Notes: generated by a model from the letters alone, not told the origin. A stretch of DNA of 64,000 bases from Pirellula sp. (GCA_013822735.1 PNKZ01000001.1:1-64000), one strand, 5' to 3'; numbered from the stretch's first letter, positions 35,261 through 45,837 are shown. Translations and numbers: made by a program.

Positions 35261-36637
35261 CTAGGTGTTCATGATTTCTTTGATTTGCTTCGTTGCGATA
35301 CCCAAGGGGCGATCGAGGGGGACGCCCAGGCAAGCCAGCAACGTCGTGAGGAGATCGCCTTGATTGCCCTGGATGCCCGTCAGGTAGCGGCCCGTCTTGA
35401 GAGAGCCGCCCCCTTTTCCGGCGATGATGAACGGCAGGTTGGCTCGGGAATGCTTGTTGCCGTCTTCGAGACCCGACCCCCACATCATGATGCAGTTGTC
35501 GAGCAAGGTGCCGTCCCCTTCGCGCAGGCCGGCCATCTTCTTCACCATGTAGGCGAACTGCGTGATGTTGAAGGCCGTGATCGCGGCGACCTTGCCGAGC
35601 GGTTCGGGCCTGTTTTCATGATGCGTCACCGAATGGTGCGAGTTGCTAAAGCCCAACTCCGGATAGGAGACTCCGTTCGGCGTCGAGCCGATATACGTGC
35701 TGACGCGGGTCACGTCGGTCTGGAACGCGAGCACGTTTAAGTCGCACATGACTTGCATGTATTCGCTGCGTTTGTCCCCCGCGGGCATTTTGACTTCGAT
35801 CGGCGGTGAATCTTTTGCCTTGAGTTGCGAGGTCCGGATGCCGGCCTTGGACAAGGCGGCTTCCTTGAGACGCAGTTCGACGGCGGCAATGCGACGTTCG
35901 ACGGAGCGGACGCTGTCGAGATATTCGTCGAGCTTCGCTTGATCGGACGTCGGCAGCCGTCGCCGTAAGTCGCGCGCTCCGCCGAGGACCACGTCCAGCA
36001 TCTGTCGATCGAGCGGATCGGCCACGACGGACTTGCCGGCGCCGTCGGTTTGGCCGAAGAGACGGTTCAACACGATCCGCGGATTGATTTCGGCCGGCAG
36101 CGCTTGGGTGGGAGAACTGAAGCTGCAGTGGGAGTAGTAACCCTCGTTCAACCCGTCCTGATTTTCCTTGTGCGTTTGCGGCATCGTGGCGAGTTCGAGC
36201 GACGGCAGCGCGGTGAAGCCGCCGACGTAGTTCGCCGCGATCTGGTCGGCTGAAATCCCGATGTCGATCCGGTCGCGACGGTCGGGGTTGGGGATTTTCG
36301 CCGTCAGCCAAGTAGAAAGTTCGAGCGCGTGCGGCGCGCCTTGGAACGGCGCATTCGGCACGCCGGCGATGCCTTTAAACATCAGGCACTGCTTGAGTAC
36401 GGGCCGCAGCGATTCGAGCGCGGGAGGAGGCGCCGTGAGAAAGCTCTCCGGCGACTTGGGCCAAAACTGGTCCATCACGACGCCGTGCGGCATGTACATA
36501 AAGCCGAGTCGCACCGGCGGTTTGTAAGCCTTGCCGCGCGGTTCGGCCCAACCCATCGAGTCGAGCAACGGCAGAGCGAGCGCGGCTCCGAAGCCTCGGA
36601 GACACGTGCGGCGGTCGAGGAGAAATTTACTTGGCAT
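35261..36637 (-). CDS. DUF1552 domain protein
   Basis: [22 protein letters not shown]...[36 protein letters not shown]. Confidence 0.88.
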   Translation of the reverse strand: MPSKFLLDRRTCLRGFGAALALPLLDSMGWAEPRGKAYKPPVRLGFMYMPHGVVMDQFWPKSPESFLTAPPPALESLRPVLKQCLMFKGIAGVPNAPFQGAPHALELSTWLTAKIPNPDRRDRIDIGISADQIAANYVGGFTALPSLELATMPQTHKENQDGLNEGYYSHCSFSSPTQALPAEINPRIVLNRLFGQTDGAGKSVVADPLDRQMLDVVLGGARDLRRRLPTSDQAKLDEYLDSVRSVERRIAAVELRLKEAALSKAGIRTSQLKAKDSPPIEVKMPAGDKRSEYMQVMCDLNVLAFQTDVTRVSTYIGSTPNGVSYPELGFSNSHHSVTHHENRPEPLGKVAAITAFNITQFAYMVKKMAGLREGDGTLLDNCIMMWGSGLEDGNKHSRANLPFIIAGKGGGSLKTGRYLTGIQGNQGDLLTTLLACLGVPLDRPLGIATKQIKEIMNT

Positions 36638-38552
36638 AGGTACTCGCTGCCGCCGGGATGTGGCGATTCAGGAAAGGATAACTGGTAACGATTTCGGTGA
36701 TCAGCGATTGCATGCGATAACCGTCGCGGGCGATCGTCGCGACAATTCGGTCGACGACGATTTCATCATAGCCTTCGAGTTGCCGGCAGAGAGCGTAGGC
36801 CAGCAATCTTTGGGCAAGGTTACGCGCCAACTCGTCTTGGCGCGCGGCAATGATCGTTTTCAATTCCTTGGGAGAGGCGAAGCGTTTTCCGCCGGGGAGC
36901 TCGCCCGCGGCGTCGATGGGCGCGCCGGAGTCGTCTTGGTCGCGCCAGCGGCCGACGGCGTCAAAGTTTTCGAGGCCGAAGCCGATGGGGTCGAGAATCT
37001 TGTGACAGTTGGCGCACACGGCATCTTGACGATGCAACTCGGTTCGCTGTCTTAGGGTCAGCTCCTCGATCTTCCGCCCGTCTTGCTTCTCCAACGACGG
37101 AACGTTTGCCGGCGCAGGCGGCACATGTTGCCCCAGCACCTGTTCGAGAACCCAAACGCCGCGTTTGACCGCGCTCGTTCGTTCCGGCATGGAGGTCATG
37201 GCCAGAACTCCCGGCATGGCCAGGATGCCGCCCCGGTTACGATCGGCGAGTTTTACGCGTCGCATCTCGGGTCCCACGACGGTTTGCTGCAGGCCGTAGA
37301 ACGGAGCGAGCGTTTCGTTCAGGAAGGTATAGTCACCGTCGACAAAGTTCACGACGCTGCGGTTTTCACGAACGATGCTTTCGAAGAAGAGCCGCGCCTC
37401 GTCGAACATGGCCGCGCGTACGGCCGGCGTCATCTCGGGAAACTTCGCCGCATCGAACGTTTTGTCGCCGAGGTCGCCGAGACCGAGCCACTGGGCGCCG
37501 AAGCCGTCGAACAAAGCGCGCGCATGAGGATCGCCGAGCATCCGCTTCACTTGCTCGCGCAGGACCTTCGGTTCGTGGAGCGTGCCGTCGTCGGCCAAGG
37601 AGGAAAGCTCGGCGTCCGGCATCGTGGACCACAGATAATACGAAAGGCGCGAAGCCAGTTGATGGTCGTCGAGCGGAACAATGGTCAGAGTCTTCCCCGA
37701 CGCCACACTCCGCGCCGGCGTGATGAATAAGAACTGCGGCGAAACAAGCATCGCTTTCAACGTAAGCCGAAGCGAGGCCGCATAGGGGAGCTTGTTGGTC
37801 CGGGCCAAGTCGAAGACTTTTAGCAGCGTTTCTATTTCTTCATCCGTCGGCGGTCGACGATACGCGCGGCGCGCCAAGCCGCGAACGACTTTGGCGGCGG
37901 CTGGGCGTTCGTCGCCCGTCGCCGGCGATGGGCCGAACAGCTCCTGCTGCAGCGCGGTCGGCGGACCGTCTGCGGGTCCGAGCGCTTGTTCGAGCACGGT
38001 ATTCGCGATCGCCAGATACTGTTCGGTCTGCAGCGGGGAGAGCGAGTTGAGATAGCCTTCGCCGGCCACATCGTCGGGCAACGTGGCGGCGACCGATCGG
38101 TCGACTCCCAACAGATCGTGGAGCGTATTGCCGTACTCCGACTTGGTCAGTCGGCGAATGACGAACGGCCCGGGATCTTTCACGCTCATGAACTTGATGG
38201 TGCCGACCCAGTCGACGAACTTTTGCCGTTCCTTCGCGGAGGGTTGTTTGTCTTCATCCGGCGGCGGCATCTCTCCGGCCTGAATGTGAGCGACCGCCGT
38301 TTGCCACGAACGTCTGAATTCGCCCGCCGCGGGGCGCCGGGACAGGACTGTGAAGTTCAAGCCTCCCTGAGGGCGCTTGTTTCCGTGACAGTCCATGCAG
38401 TACGCCTTGAGGAAGGGCGTGACCTCGGTGCGGAAAACCTCGGCCGCAGAATTGCGCTTCGCCTCGAGTTCGGCCTCGCTCTCGGCCGGCGCGATCGCCA
38501 AAGTCATCGCGGGCATCAGCCAAGCGAGCATCGCGATGGTCATGCTGGTCAC
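36627..38552 (-). CDS. DUF1592-family c-type-cytochrome-like protein
   Basis: [78 protein letters not shown]. Confidence 0.88.
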   Translation of the reverse strand: MTSMTIAMLAWLMPAMTLAIAPAESEAELEAKRNSAAEVFRTEVTPFLKAYCMDCHGNKRPQGGLNFTVLSRRPAAGEFRRSWQTAVAHIQAGEMPPPDEDKQPSAKERQKFVDWVGTIKFMSVKDPGPFVIRRLTKSEYGNTLHDLLGVDRSVAATLPDDVAGEGYLNSLSPLQTEQYLAIANTVLEQALGPADGPPTALQQELFGPSPATGDERPAAAKVVRGLARRAYRRPPTDEEIETLLKVFDLARTNKLPYAASLRLTLKAMLVSPQFLFITPARSVASGKTLTIVPLDDHQLASRLSYYLWSTMPDAELSSLADDGTLHEPKVLREQVKRMLGDPHARALFDGFGAQWLGLGDLGDKTFDAAKFPEMTPAVRAAMFDEARLFFESIVRENRSVVNFVDGDYTFLNETLAPFYGLQQTVVGPEMRRVKLADRNRGGILAMPGVLAMTSMPERTSAVKRGVWVLEQVLGQHVPPAPANVPSLEKQDGRKIEELTLRQRTELHRQDAVCANCHKILDPIGFGLENFDAVGRWRDQDDSGAPIDAAGELPGGKRFASPKELKTIIAARQDELARNLAQRLLAYALCRQLEGYDEIVVDRIVATIARDGYRMQSLITEIVTSYPFLNRHIPAAASTYAK

Positions 38553-38787
38553 AGGCTCGGGTCGGCGGGAGTGCTGTGGAGCACCAGGGGCGGGATAGGA
38601 ATATGGTACTTCGGTTCTAAAGCCCGGGGAATAGCCTCGTGCGGCTTGATCGCATCTCGAAGCCGCAAATCAAGGATTACGCCCTCCTTCCGGCGATCTT
38701 GCCTCCATCGGGGCTGATGGACGTGTGCCGAAGTCGACGCATGTCGATTTGGCGGCAACCTCCTATCTTCCGTCGGCTTCATCGTTG

Positions 38788-39529
38788 AAAAGGGGACATT
38801 CTACTTTTCTTGACGCCGCCGCGGCGTTGCGGTAGTTTCTCGACATGCCGCGAACCGCCAGAGCCGCCGTCGGGGGAGTTTGTTACCACGTCTTAAACCG
38901 CGGCAACGGCCGGGCCGAGGTGTTTCATCAGCCGGGAGATTACGACGCCTTCGTCGAGCTCATGGCCCTAGCCTGTGAGCGGCTCCCGATGCGGGTCTTC
39001 GGTTGGTGCTTGATGCCCAATCATTTTCATCTCGTCGTGCGGCCGCATGCCGACGACGATCTCGGCCGCTGGATGCAGTGGCTCATGACCTCGCACGTGC
39101 GGCGCTACCATCGCCATTATCACTCGGAAGGGCACGTCTGGCAGGGACGTTTCAAGGCGTTTCCCATTCAGGCCGACGATCATCTGCTGACCGTGCTCCG
39201 CTACGTCGAACGTAATCCGCTCCGTACCGGCTTAGTCGAGCGGGCCGAAGCTTGGCGCTGGAGCAGCCTGGCGCTGCGCGCGCAAGACTCGCCGCCGAAG
39301 TTGCTCGCCCCCTCTCCGGTGAAGCTGCCGCGCAACTGGCCGGCGCTCGTCAACCGCGCGCAGACGGAAGCGGAAGTGCGAGCGGTGCGCAAGAGCATCG
39401 AACGAGGCGCGCCGCTGGGAAGCGCCCTCTGGCAACGCCGCACGGCCGACAAGCTCGGCCTGGAATCAACGCTCCGCCCCCGCGGCAGACCCAGAACAAC
39501 GCCCCCAAAAAAGTAGAATGTCCCCTTTT
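38788..39529 (+). mobile_element. RAYT-type element bounded by inverted repeats
   Basis: AAAAGGGGACATTCTACTTTTCTT at 38788-38811 and AAAAAAGTAGAATGTCCCCTTTT at 39507-39529 are near-perfect reverse complements flanking the transposase. Confidence 0.75.
38845..39516 (+). CDS. REP-associated tyrosine transposase (Y1_Tnp/RAYT)
   Basis: MPRTARAAVGGVCYHVLNRGNGR; GWCLMPNHFHLVVRP (HUH); EGHVWQGRFKAFPIQ; YVERNPLRTGLV. Confidence 0.92.
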   Translation: MPRTARAAVGGVCYHVLNRGNGRAEVFHQPGDYDAFVELMALACERLPMRVFGWCLMPNHFHLVVRPHADDDLGRWMQWLMTSHVRRYHRHYHSEGHVWQGRFKAFPIQADDHLLTVLRYVERNPLRTGLVERAEAWRWSSLALRAQDSPPKLLAPSPVKLPRNWPALVNRAQTEAEVRAVRKSIERGAPLGSALWQRRTADKLGLESTLRPRGRPRTTPPKK

Positions 39530-39563
39530 CTTCTCCGACATCACGAAATGGCCTCGGACGCTC

Positions 39564-39932
39564 ATGTACATGCCGGAGGGGTCGGCCGTAGCGGATTTCT
39601 CTGCGGAGGATACGTCCGACACAGAGAAGTTCATGGCGTCGTTCACGGAATTGCTCAAGACCAGGGCTGAGGAAGGGATCGGTAAAGGGTATGCCGGAGC
39701 AATCATATCCGGTCTTGAGACGCTCAATACGTTGATGAATGAGCAGCAGCCGTGGGTGCTTTTCAGTAGCCACGCGCAGGACATTCCCTACCCGGATTGG
39801 ATTCAGAAGAAGGTCGAAGCGGCTTATGCAAAGTTTGGCCCAAGTGAGGCAAAGCAAAAGGCCGACAACCGGAAGAAGCGGGCGAAGGAGCTTGATAAGA
39901 AGTTGAAGGCGGCGAAGAAGAAAAAGAAGTGA
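39564..39932 (+). CDS. Hypothetical protein, Lys-rich C-terminus
   Basis: Open frame abutting the RAYT right repeat; no recognised family. Confidence 0.35.
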   Translation: MYMPEGSAVADFSAEDTSDTEKFMASFTELLKTRAEEGIGKGYAGAIISGLETLNTLMNEQQPWVLFSSHAQDIPYPDWIQKKVEAAYAKFGPSEAKQKADNRKKRAKELDKKLKAAKKKKK

Positions 39933-40075
39933 CTGCGCTACTTGGATGCGCTCAAGGCATCGGGGAAGATTAGATTTGTGGGCGCGGCGAAAACCGGGCA
40001 CTACGCACTTTGTTAGAATTGGCGGGAAGCCGTCGGCCACTATGCCACAACGGGGCCTGAAGAGCGCCCGGCTTT

Positions 40076-40561
40076 CTACTCGGCCTTATTTCGCGGGTCG
40101 TCCGCCGGGTTCACATATTCGATCTTCCACGGCCCCATCCCGTGAAATTGGGCCACGGTTTCGCCTTTGATCCAGACGAAGTGCTTCATGCCGGATTCCC
40201 AATAGCCGTAGGTGCCGGCCGGCATCGCCTGAGTGCGCGTCGCGTCGAACTTGTCCCCCATGCCGATGTTGAACGTGCCGGAGATCACCGTGACGCGTTC
40301 CGTTTTCGGATGCGTGTGCGGCGGAATGCGATAGCCGTCGGGAGCCTTGATGCGAAATACGAACGGACCTTCTTTCGTCGGGTCGCCTTCCAAGACGGCG
40401 ATTTGAGCGCCGGGCGGCAACGACGGCGGACCGTCCTTCCATTGGAGTCCGTCCGGCGGGTTGAGCTTGAAGCCCGACATTCCGGTCATGCCGTGGTCGG
40501 CGGCGAGAAGTGCGGAGCCGAAGCAAGCCGCAACGAAGCAGACGAATTGAAGTAGTCGCAT
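40076..40561 (-). CDS. Secreted cupin-domain protein
   Basis: PDGYRIPPHTHPKTERVTVISGTFNIGMGDKFD. Confidence 0.85.
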   Translation of the reverse strand: MRLLQFVCFVAACFGSALLAADHGMTGMSGFKLNPPDGLQWKDGPPSLPPGAQIAVLEGDPTKEGPFVFRIKAPDGYRIPPHTHPKTERVTVISGTFNIGMGDKFDATRTQAMPAGTYGYWESGMKHFVWIKGETVAQFHGMGPWKIEYVNPADDPRNKAE

Positions 40562-40604
40562 GGATAACTCTCAAGGTTCGAGACGATGCTTGAAGTAAGA
40601 ACGG

Positions 40605-41369
40605 TTAAGCGGCCGCTTGCGGCTTGTCGGCCCGAATCACGGCGCTGAGCGACAGTTCGTGCCCGGTGCGCGCGTTGCGGCCTGACCAAAGAACGTGCGG
40701 ACGAACGAAGCCGTGGGCTTGAAAGCGATCCAAGAAGGCCTGCTCGACCATCGCGCCGCCGATGCAGCGAAACCAATCGTTGATCGCCGCGCGTGTTTCC
40801 ACCGGAAGTTCGCTCTTGAGAACGATCTCGGCGAAGATCGTGCGACCGCCGGGCTTGAGCACGCGGGCGACTTCTTTGATCACCGCGTCTTTGTCGGGCG
40901 ATAAGTTGTAGATGCCGTTGGCCGTGACAAGGTCGACGGAAGCGTCGGCCAAGGGAATCGCATCGGCCGGCGCGTGCAACCAAGCGACGTTGGAAATGCC
41001 GCCGGCGGCGAAGTTCGCCGCGGCCTTTGCGAGCATCGGCTCGGCCAGATCGAGGCCGAACAAGCGTCCGGTCGGACCAACCTTCTTGGCGTATAGAAAC
41101 AAGTCCAAACCGGCTCCGCAGCCGAGGTCGAGCACCGTTTCTCCCGGCTTAGCGTCGACGTAGGCCTGCGGATTGCCGGCCCCGGTGAACGACTCCCAGA
41201 GGCCGGCGGGCAATTGCTCGAGCACGGCCGGATCGTAACCGACGCTTTCGGCGAATTTGCGGCCGACGGGAAAGCCGTGCTTTTGATCGGGCGTCGCGGC
41301 TACCTGACCGTAGCGCTCGGCCACAGCCGCTTTGATTTCTTCAGGCGAGAATTGAGCGAGCGTCTTCAT
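40605..41369 (-). CDS. SAM-dependent methyltransferase
   Basis: GETVLDLGCGAGLDLFLYAKKVGPTGRLFGLDLAEPML. Confidence 0.87.
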   Translation of the reverse strand: MKTLAQFSPEEIKAAVAERYGQVAATPDQKHGFPVGRKFAESVGYDPAVLEQLPAGLWESFTGAGNPQAYVDAKPGETVLDLGCGAGLDLFLYAKKVGPTGRLFGLDLAEPMLAKAAANFAAGGISNVAWLHAPADAIPLADASVDLVTANGIYNLSPDKDAVIKEVARVLKPGGRTIFAEIVLKSELPVETRAAINDWFRCIGGAMVEQAFLDRFQAHGFVRPHVLWSGRNARTGHELSLSAVIRADKPQAAA

Positions 41370-41374
41370 CGGCC

Positions 41375-41785
41375 CTATTCTCCCTGCTTCCCTTCGAAGC
41401 CGGCTTTGAGAAGTTCTTCGTAGCCGGGCTTGAGCGCCCGTACTTGATAGCCTTGTTGCTCCAGAATGCCCGCGGCCTTCTTCGAACGCATGCCGACGAC
41501 GCAATACGTGTACAGGATGGCGTTCTTCGGCAATCGTGCGAGCATGGCAGCATCGACGATTTTTCGCTCGATCGCGCTGATCGGCAGCGAGACTGCGCCG
41601 GCGACGTGTCCGCTGGTCCATTCCGGCCTTTCGCGCACGTCGACAAGCACGGCCTTGCCGCCGGCGACGTTTTCACGCACCGTAGCGAGGGAATCGGTCG
41701 TGTGCTCGGCGGCTTGCGCCAGACTGCAGAATAAACCTCCGAGGATTATGACGATGAAACAACAGAGCCGCGAATTCGGCGACAT
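41375..41785 (-). CDS. Rhodanese-like domain protein
   Basis: AVLVDVRERPEWTSGHVAGAVSLPIS; LYTYCVVGMRSKKAAGIL. Confidence 0.87.
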   Translation of the reverse strand: MSPNSRLCCFIVIILGGLFCSLAQAAEHTTDSLATVRENVAGGKAVLVDVRERPEWTSGHVAGAVSLPISAIERKIVDAAMLARLPKNAILYTYCVVGMRSKKAAGILEQQGYQVRALKPGYEELLKAGFEGKQGE

Positions 41786-41833
41786 GACACACTCCTTGGG
41801 AATAGGGACGGCAACGCTCAACGACGATCGCGG

Positions 41834-42988
41834 TTAGAAAATACGTGCGGCCGGCAACGTGCCGACGCGAATGCGGGAAACGATCAAGCGGATCACGGCT
41901 TCGATTTCAGAAATCGTCGTCCCACGGCCGAGGCTGAATCGTACGGCCCCGAGGGCGACATCCGGCTCGACTCCCATCGCCGCCAGCACGGGGCTGATCG
42001 CGACGCTTCCGGCATGACAAGCCGAACCGATTGATGCGGCGACCTCGGGCATCGCCCCCAACAGATCACGTCCGCTACGACCGCGAAAGCCGACGTTCAA
42101 TGTGTTCGGCAGTCGATGCTTCGGGTGACCGTTCAGCACGATCTGGTCGCCGAACGCGGCTTGGAGTCCGCTCCAGAGAGCATCGCGCAGCCCTTGGATC
42201 GAAGTATCGTCGATCCAGGCCTGCGACAGTTCGCAAGCGGCCCCGAGCCCGACGATTTCCAACACGTTCTCCGTGCCGGCACGCCGGCCGGCTTCGTGAT
42301 CCGCGCCGTGCATCAAGGGTTCCAGGACGACGCCCTCGCGAACGTAGAGCGCGCCGACGCCCTTCGGCCCGTACAGCTTGTGGCCTGCGACGGACAGCAG
42401 GTCGACGCCCAAGGCTTCAACGTCGACTGAGATCTTGCCGACCGACTGGGCTGCGTCGCTGTGCAACAATGCCCCGTGTTCGTGAGCGATCTCGGCAATC
42501 TCCCAAAGCGGCTGGATCGTGCCGACTTCGTTGTTGGCGTGCATGATCGAAATCAGCGCCGTCTCCGGGCGGAGTGCTTGGCGCACGTCACTCGGGTCGA
42601 CTAGCCCGTATCGATCGACGGGTAACATCGTGATTTCGGCCCCGAGCCGTTCCAAAAAGGCGACCGGCCCCAGCACCGACGGATGCTCGATCGCAGTGGT
42701 GATCAGATGAAATGCCGAAGTCGAGCTGCGGCCGAAGTAGAGTCCTTTGATCGCGGCGTTATTGGCCTCCGTCCCGCCGGACGTAAAGACAATCTCCGTG
42801 GGATCGCAGCACAGCAGCGATGCGACCTGCAGGCGGGCATGCTCCACGGCGTCGCGTGCGGGAGAGCCCGCCCAATGCACGCTCGAAGGATTGCCGAAGG
42901 CCTCGGTGATATACGGCGACATGGCCAGCGCCACTTCGTCGGCGACGGGAGTCGTCGCGTTGTGATCGAGATAAATGCAAGGCGTCAT
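41834..42988 (-). CDS. Cysteine desulfurase (NifS/IscS-like)
   Basis: YLDHNATTPVADEV; FTSGGTEANNAAIKG; HSDAAQSVGKISVDVEALGVDLLSVAGHKLYGPKGVGALY. Confidence 0.92.
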   Translation of the reverse strand: MTPCIYLDHNATTPVADEVALAMSPYITEAFGNPSSVHWAGSPARDAVEHARLQVASLLCCDPTEIVFTSGGTEANNAAIKGLYFGRSSTSAFHLITTAIEHPSVLGPVAFLERLGAEITMLPVDRYGLVDPSDVRQALRPETALISIMHANNEVGTIQPLWEIAEIAHEHGALLHSDAAQSVGKISVDVEALGVDLLSVAGHKLYGPKGVGALYVREGVVLEPLMHGADHEAGRRAGTENVLEIVGLGAACELSQAWIDDTSIQGLRDALWSGLQAAFGDQIVLNGHPKHRLPNTLNVGFRGRSGRDLLGAMPEVAASIGSACHAGSVAISPVLAAMGVEPDVALGAVRFSLGRGTTISEIEAVIRLIVSRIRVGTLPAARIF

Positions 42989-43374
42989 CGCTTGCCCGCC
43001 TTTTCGCGTCCCGATTTCGAGGCGCGAGTCACCGCCTTGGCCTTCGCCAAGCGTTCTTTATCGGCCTGAATTTCCGCCGGCGTTCGCTTGACGACGGGGT
43101 CGTCGCGCTCGACGACCGCCAACAGGTCTTTCACCAATCGCGGTCGCGAAAGGTAGTAGCAGCGCAACGTACCGTCTTGCGCGTAGTCGACGAGCTTGGC
43201 ATGTCGGAGGACGGCGAGATGCTGCGAGATGTTCGCCTGTCGCGCCGGGAGAATCTCCTCCATATCGGTCACGCATTTCGGCCCATCGACGAGCTCCAGC
43301 AGGATCGCCAGCCGTGTGGGATGCGAAAAGGCCTTGAGCAGTTCTGCGGCGTTTTGAGAATCTTCGGGCGGCAC
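42985..43374 (-). CDS. ArsR-family transcriptional regulator
   Basis: AELLKAFSHPTRLAILLELVDGPKCVTDMEEILPARQANISQHLAVLRHAKLVDY. Confidence 0.9.
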   Translation of the reverse strand: MPPEDSQNAAELLKAFSHPTRLAILLELVDGPKCVTDMEEILPARQANISQHLAVLRHAKLVDYAQDGTLRCYYLSRPRLVKDLLAVVERDDPVVKRTPAEIQADKERLAKAKAVTRASKSGREKAGKR

Positions 43375-43616
43375 GACAAGTTACCTGGATTCAAGTATTC
43401 GATTATTCGAATGTATAAATCCGCGGCTCGGCGAAGTCAATGCAGAACCTCAATCACTGAGGCGTGCCGCCTCAACGAGATTACGACGTCGGGTGGCCAT
43501 CTTCGTCGCATCGGAAACATGCATCGGTCGAACGGAATCAGTCCGCCATACTGGCGGGTGGCGATGCCTACTTGGCGAAATGGCGTCCGTGATCTGGTCC
43601 ATAGCTCGGGAACAAG

Positions 43617-43682
43617 TGACCCTGTAAACCGTTCCCATGACCCTGCAAATGACCCTGTAAATCGCGAGCATGACCCTGTAAA
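43617..43682. repeat. Four short copies of TGACCCTG(T/C)AAA
   Basis: Copies at 43617, 43638, 43650 and 43671. Confidence 0.85.
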
Positions 43683-43749
43683 CGCGCGACCGCCGCGGCG
43701 TGGCGCACGGACGTTCAAATCCGATCGCATGCCGTTGTGCCTGCCCGCG

Positions 43750-44290
43750 TCACGCCGAATACTTCAGAACCCGTTTGGCCATCTCGACATCGGGATGGCG
43801 ATAGAGAAACGGCGCGACGTAGCCGTACACACAGGGTTCCAACGTGTTGTCGTCGCCCCGACTAGACGAGACAAGAAGCCCTTCGGCCAACAAGTCGAAG
43901 GGCTTTCTCATTTGTGGGACTAGGTTTACGCCGTCGAGCGTCCAGTTGAAACCGGTGATTTCGTGCAGCCGACGCTTTTCGGCGATATCCGCCGCAAGCC
44001 ATTGGGCGGACAGAGCTTGGGAAAGTTCAAACACTTTCACAGCCAAGTCGGCTCGCTCAGAATGCTGACGGCCGCACCCTTCGAGCTTCGCGAGCAGACG
44101 GGTATCTTTGGAGCGGAGTTCGGTTTGCTTGGCGGCGAACGATTCGGCTTCCATCTCATCGAGCAGTTGCAAATCGTACCTCGGTCCGCAGTGCTCCTGG
44201 AAGAATACGCACCTCTGAGAAATCCCGAGGCGGCTGCGCGCGCATGTACGCCGGCTCGGCTGGGTCGTCCGTTCGCTCAGTGACGTGAGA
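43750..44290 (-). pseudogene. C-terminal remnant of a serine recombinase
   Basis: DEMEAESFAAKQTELRSKDTRLLAKLEGCGRQHSERADLAVKVFELSQALSAQWLAADIAEKRRLHEITGFNWTLDGVNLVPQMRKPFDLLAEG; catalytic N-terminus absent. Confidence 0.65.
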
Positions 44291-44674
44291 TTGCTTAGGA
44301 CCGGAAAACATTTTTCAGAAAACGTGCGAACAAATCGCCGTTCGCGAGCATCTATGTTTGTACGAACGCAACGATGCCGGACGGACCGGCGCGGTGCTAA
44401 CGAAAATGCCGCGCTACTTACGATAGCAACGACGGTAACGAAAACACTGTCGTGCCAATGAAAGTCGCCGAGGTCGCCATGCCTTTCACATTGATACCGC
44501 TCGAAGCACGAGCCTTGAATACACGAACTATAAAGACCGAACGAGGATTGCCGGGTAGCTATCCCCGAATGTTCTGCGCCCAGTGTTTCGGGCAAGAACA
44601 ACGGGGGAATATGCTCGCCGCGCCTCCGCTGCGCATGTGACGCCGGGCAAACTATGCCTGACGACGGCTTATCC

Positions 44675-44707
44675 AAGCCCGGTGTCACCAAGACACCGGG
44701 CTTTTTT
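44675..44707 (+). terminator. Rho-independent terminator
   Basis: AAGCCCGGTGTC-ACCAA-GACACCGGGCTT followed by TTTT. Confidence 0.85.
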
Positions 44708-44745
44708 CGTGCGCTGAAATAACGGCAACGACTGAATGCCTGATT

Positions 44746-44817
44746 GGGTTGGTAGCTGAGATGGTTTAGCGCCGGGCTGAAAACCCGGAGACGAGGATTC
44801 GAGCACCTCCCGACCCA
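44746..44817 (+). tRNA. tRNA-Phe(GAA)
   Basis: Acceptor GGGTTGG/CCGACCC; anticodon arm CCGGG-CTGAAAA-CCCGG; T-arm. Confidence 0.88.
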
Positions 44818-44871
44818 CTTGGATGTGAGGAGAGGGGTGAGGGGACAGGGGTGAGGGGTGAGTATCGCCGC

Positions 44872-44931
44872 TCGCCACTTATCACTCGCCACTTATCACT
44901 TATCACTTATCACTTATCACTTATCACTTCC
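44872..44931. repeat. Short tandem repeat (TTATCAC)n
   Basis: CACTTATCAC repeated; preceded by GTGAGGGG-type repeats. Confidence 0.85.
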
Positions 44932-45013
44932 GCGGAACGCTGACTGTTTACGGAGAACCGAACATGCACGAAGCACACATCTGGAAATGCAAACGCGCGA
45001 CCTGGCTTTTTTT

Positions 45014-45085
45014 GGGGTCGTGGCGTAACGGTAGCGCATCCGCCTTTTAAGCGGAACGGCAAGGGTTCGACTCCCTTCGGCCCCA
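45014..45085 (+). tRNA. tRNA-Lys(TTT)
   Basis: GGGGTCG/CGGCCCC; TCCGC-CTTTTAA-GCGGA; T-arm AAGGG-TTCGACT-CCCTT. Confidence 0.9.
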
Positions 45086-45107
45086 CTGAACCTGGCGAAG
45101 CAGACGA

Positions 45108-45193
45108 CGGCGCGAAGCCGCGGCTGTTAAGCGATATGGTCGTTGCGTGTTCCTCAAGAGAATGAAACGAGGGTTCGATGCCCTCCGCGCCGA
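45108..45193 (+). tRNA. Atypical tRNA, probable Leu(CAA), extended D-region
   Basis: Acceptor CGGCGCG/CGCGCCG; T-arm GAGGG-TTCGATG-CCCTC; anticodon arm TGTTC-CTCAAGA-GAATG; D-region about 33 nt. Confidence 0.55.
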
Positions 45194-45227
45194 CTCCGCG
45201 CGCACTTAAGGAGTGGTAGTGAACGAC

Positions 45228-45300
45228 GGGATCAAAGTGTTAGCGGCAGCACGCCCGGCTCTTAACCGGGAAAGTGAAGGTTCGAGCCCTTCTGGTCCCA
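45228..45300 (+). tRNA. tRNA-Lys(CTT)
   Basis: GGGATCA/TGGTCCC; CCCGG-CTCTTAA-CCGGG. Confidence 0.9.
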
Positions 45301-45326
45301 CTCGCGGTATGAGATTGAGAACGAAC

Positions 45327-45398
45327 GCACTGGTGGTCCAGCGGCCACGATGCTGCACCCGTAATGCAGAGACGAGGGTTCGATTCCCTCCCGGTGCT
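45327..45398 (+). tRNA. tRNA-Thr(CGT), C at position 33
   Basis: GCACTGG/CCGGTGC; CTGCA-CCCGTAA-TGCAG; D-arm GTGG/CCAC. Confidence 0.8.
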
Positions 45399-45443
45399 CT
45401 GAGTACGCGCGTGATGATCTTTGACAATTCGGTACGTCCTTGA

Positions 45444-45514
45444 GCGCCCGTGATGTAACGGCAGCGTACCGCTATGCCACGGCGGAGGTGCGGGTTCGAT
45501 TCCCGCCGGGCGCT
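45444..45514 (+). tRNA. tRNA-Gly(GCC)
   Basis: GCGCCCG/CGGGCGC; CCGCT-ATGCCAC-GGCGG. Confidence 0.85.
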
Positions 45515-45543
45515 CTTATTTGTAGATACAAGTTATTTCCGTT

Positions 45544-45617
45544 CGGCGTGTGGGAAAGTCTGGGATTCCGCCGGTTTCGGGTACCGGAGAGCGTCGGTTC
45601 GAATCCGACCACGCCGA
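45544..45617 (+). tRNA. tRNA-Pro(CGG)
   Basis: CGGCGTG/CACGCCG; CCGGT-TTCGGGT-ACCGG. Confidence 0.9.
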
Positions 45618-45641
45618 CTGGCTGACGCATATCAGGTTCGT

Positions 45642-45717
45642 TGCGGTGTGGCCCGTGTTGGTATCGGGCGGGCGTCTGTTAAACGTCATAGCGCAGGTTC
45701 GATTCCTGCCGCCGCAG
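45642..45717 (+). tRNA. tRNA-Asn(GTT)
   Basis: TGCGGTG/CGCCGCA; GGCGT-CTGTTAA-ACGTC; G73. Confidence 0.88.
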
Positions 45718-45747
45718 CCTTGGGCTTGCAACGAGAAATTGTTTCGT

Positions 45748-45820
45748 AGTCCCGTGGCCTAGCGGCGAAGGCAGCACCCTTACAAGGTGACGACCGTGGG
45801 TTCGAGTCCCACCGGGACCA
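45748..45820 (+). tRNA. tRNA-Val(TAC)
   Basis: AGTCCCG/CGGGACC (A1:C72 mismatch); CACC-CTTACAA-GGTG. Confidence 0.85.
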
Positions 45821-45837
45821 CTCGTTTGAGTTTTCTT

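Noticed and set aside
43617-43682. CRISPR array
   Set aside because: Repeats are only 12 nt with irregular 9-21 nt periodicity; no cas genes nearby
43750-44892. Full 380-aa ORF as an intact gene
   Set aside because: Only the C-terminal part resembles a recombinase; the N-terminal part runs through tRNA-Phe, the terminator and repeats
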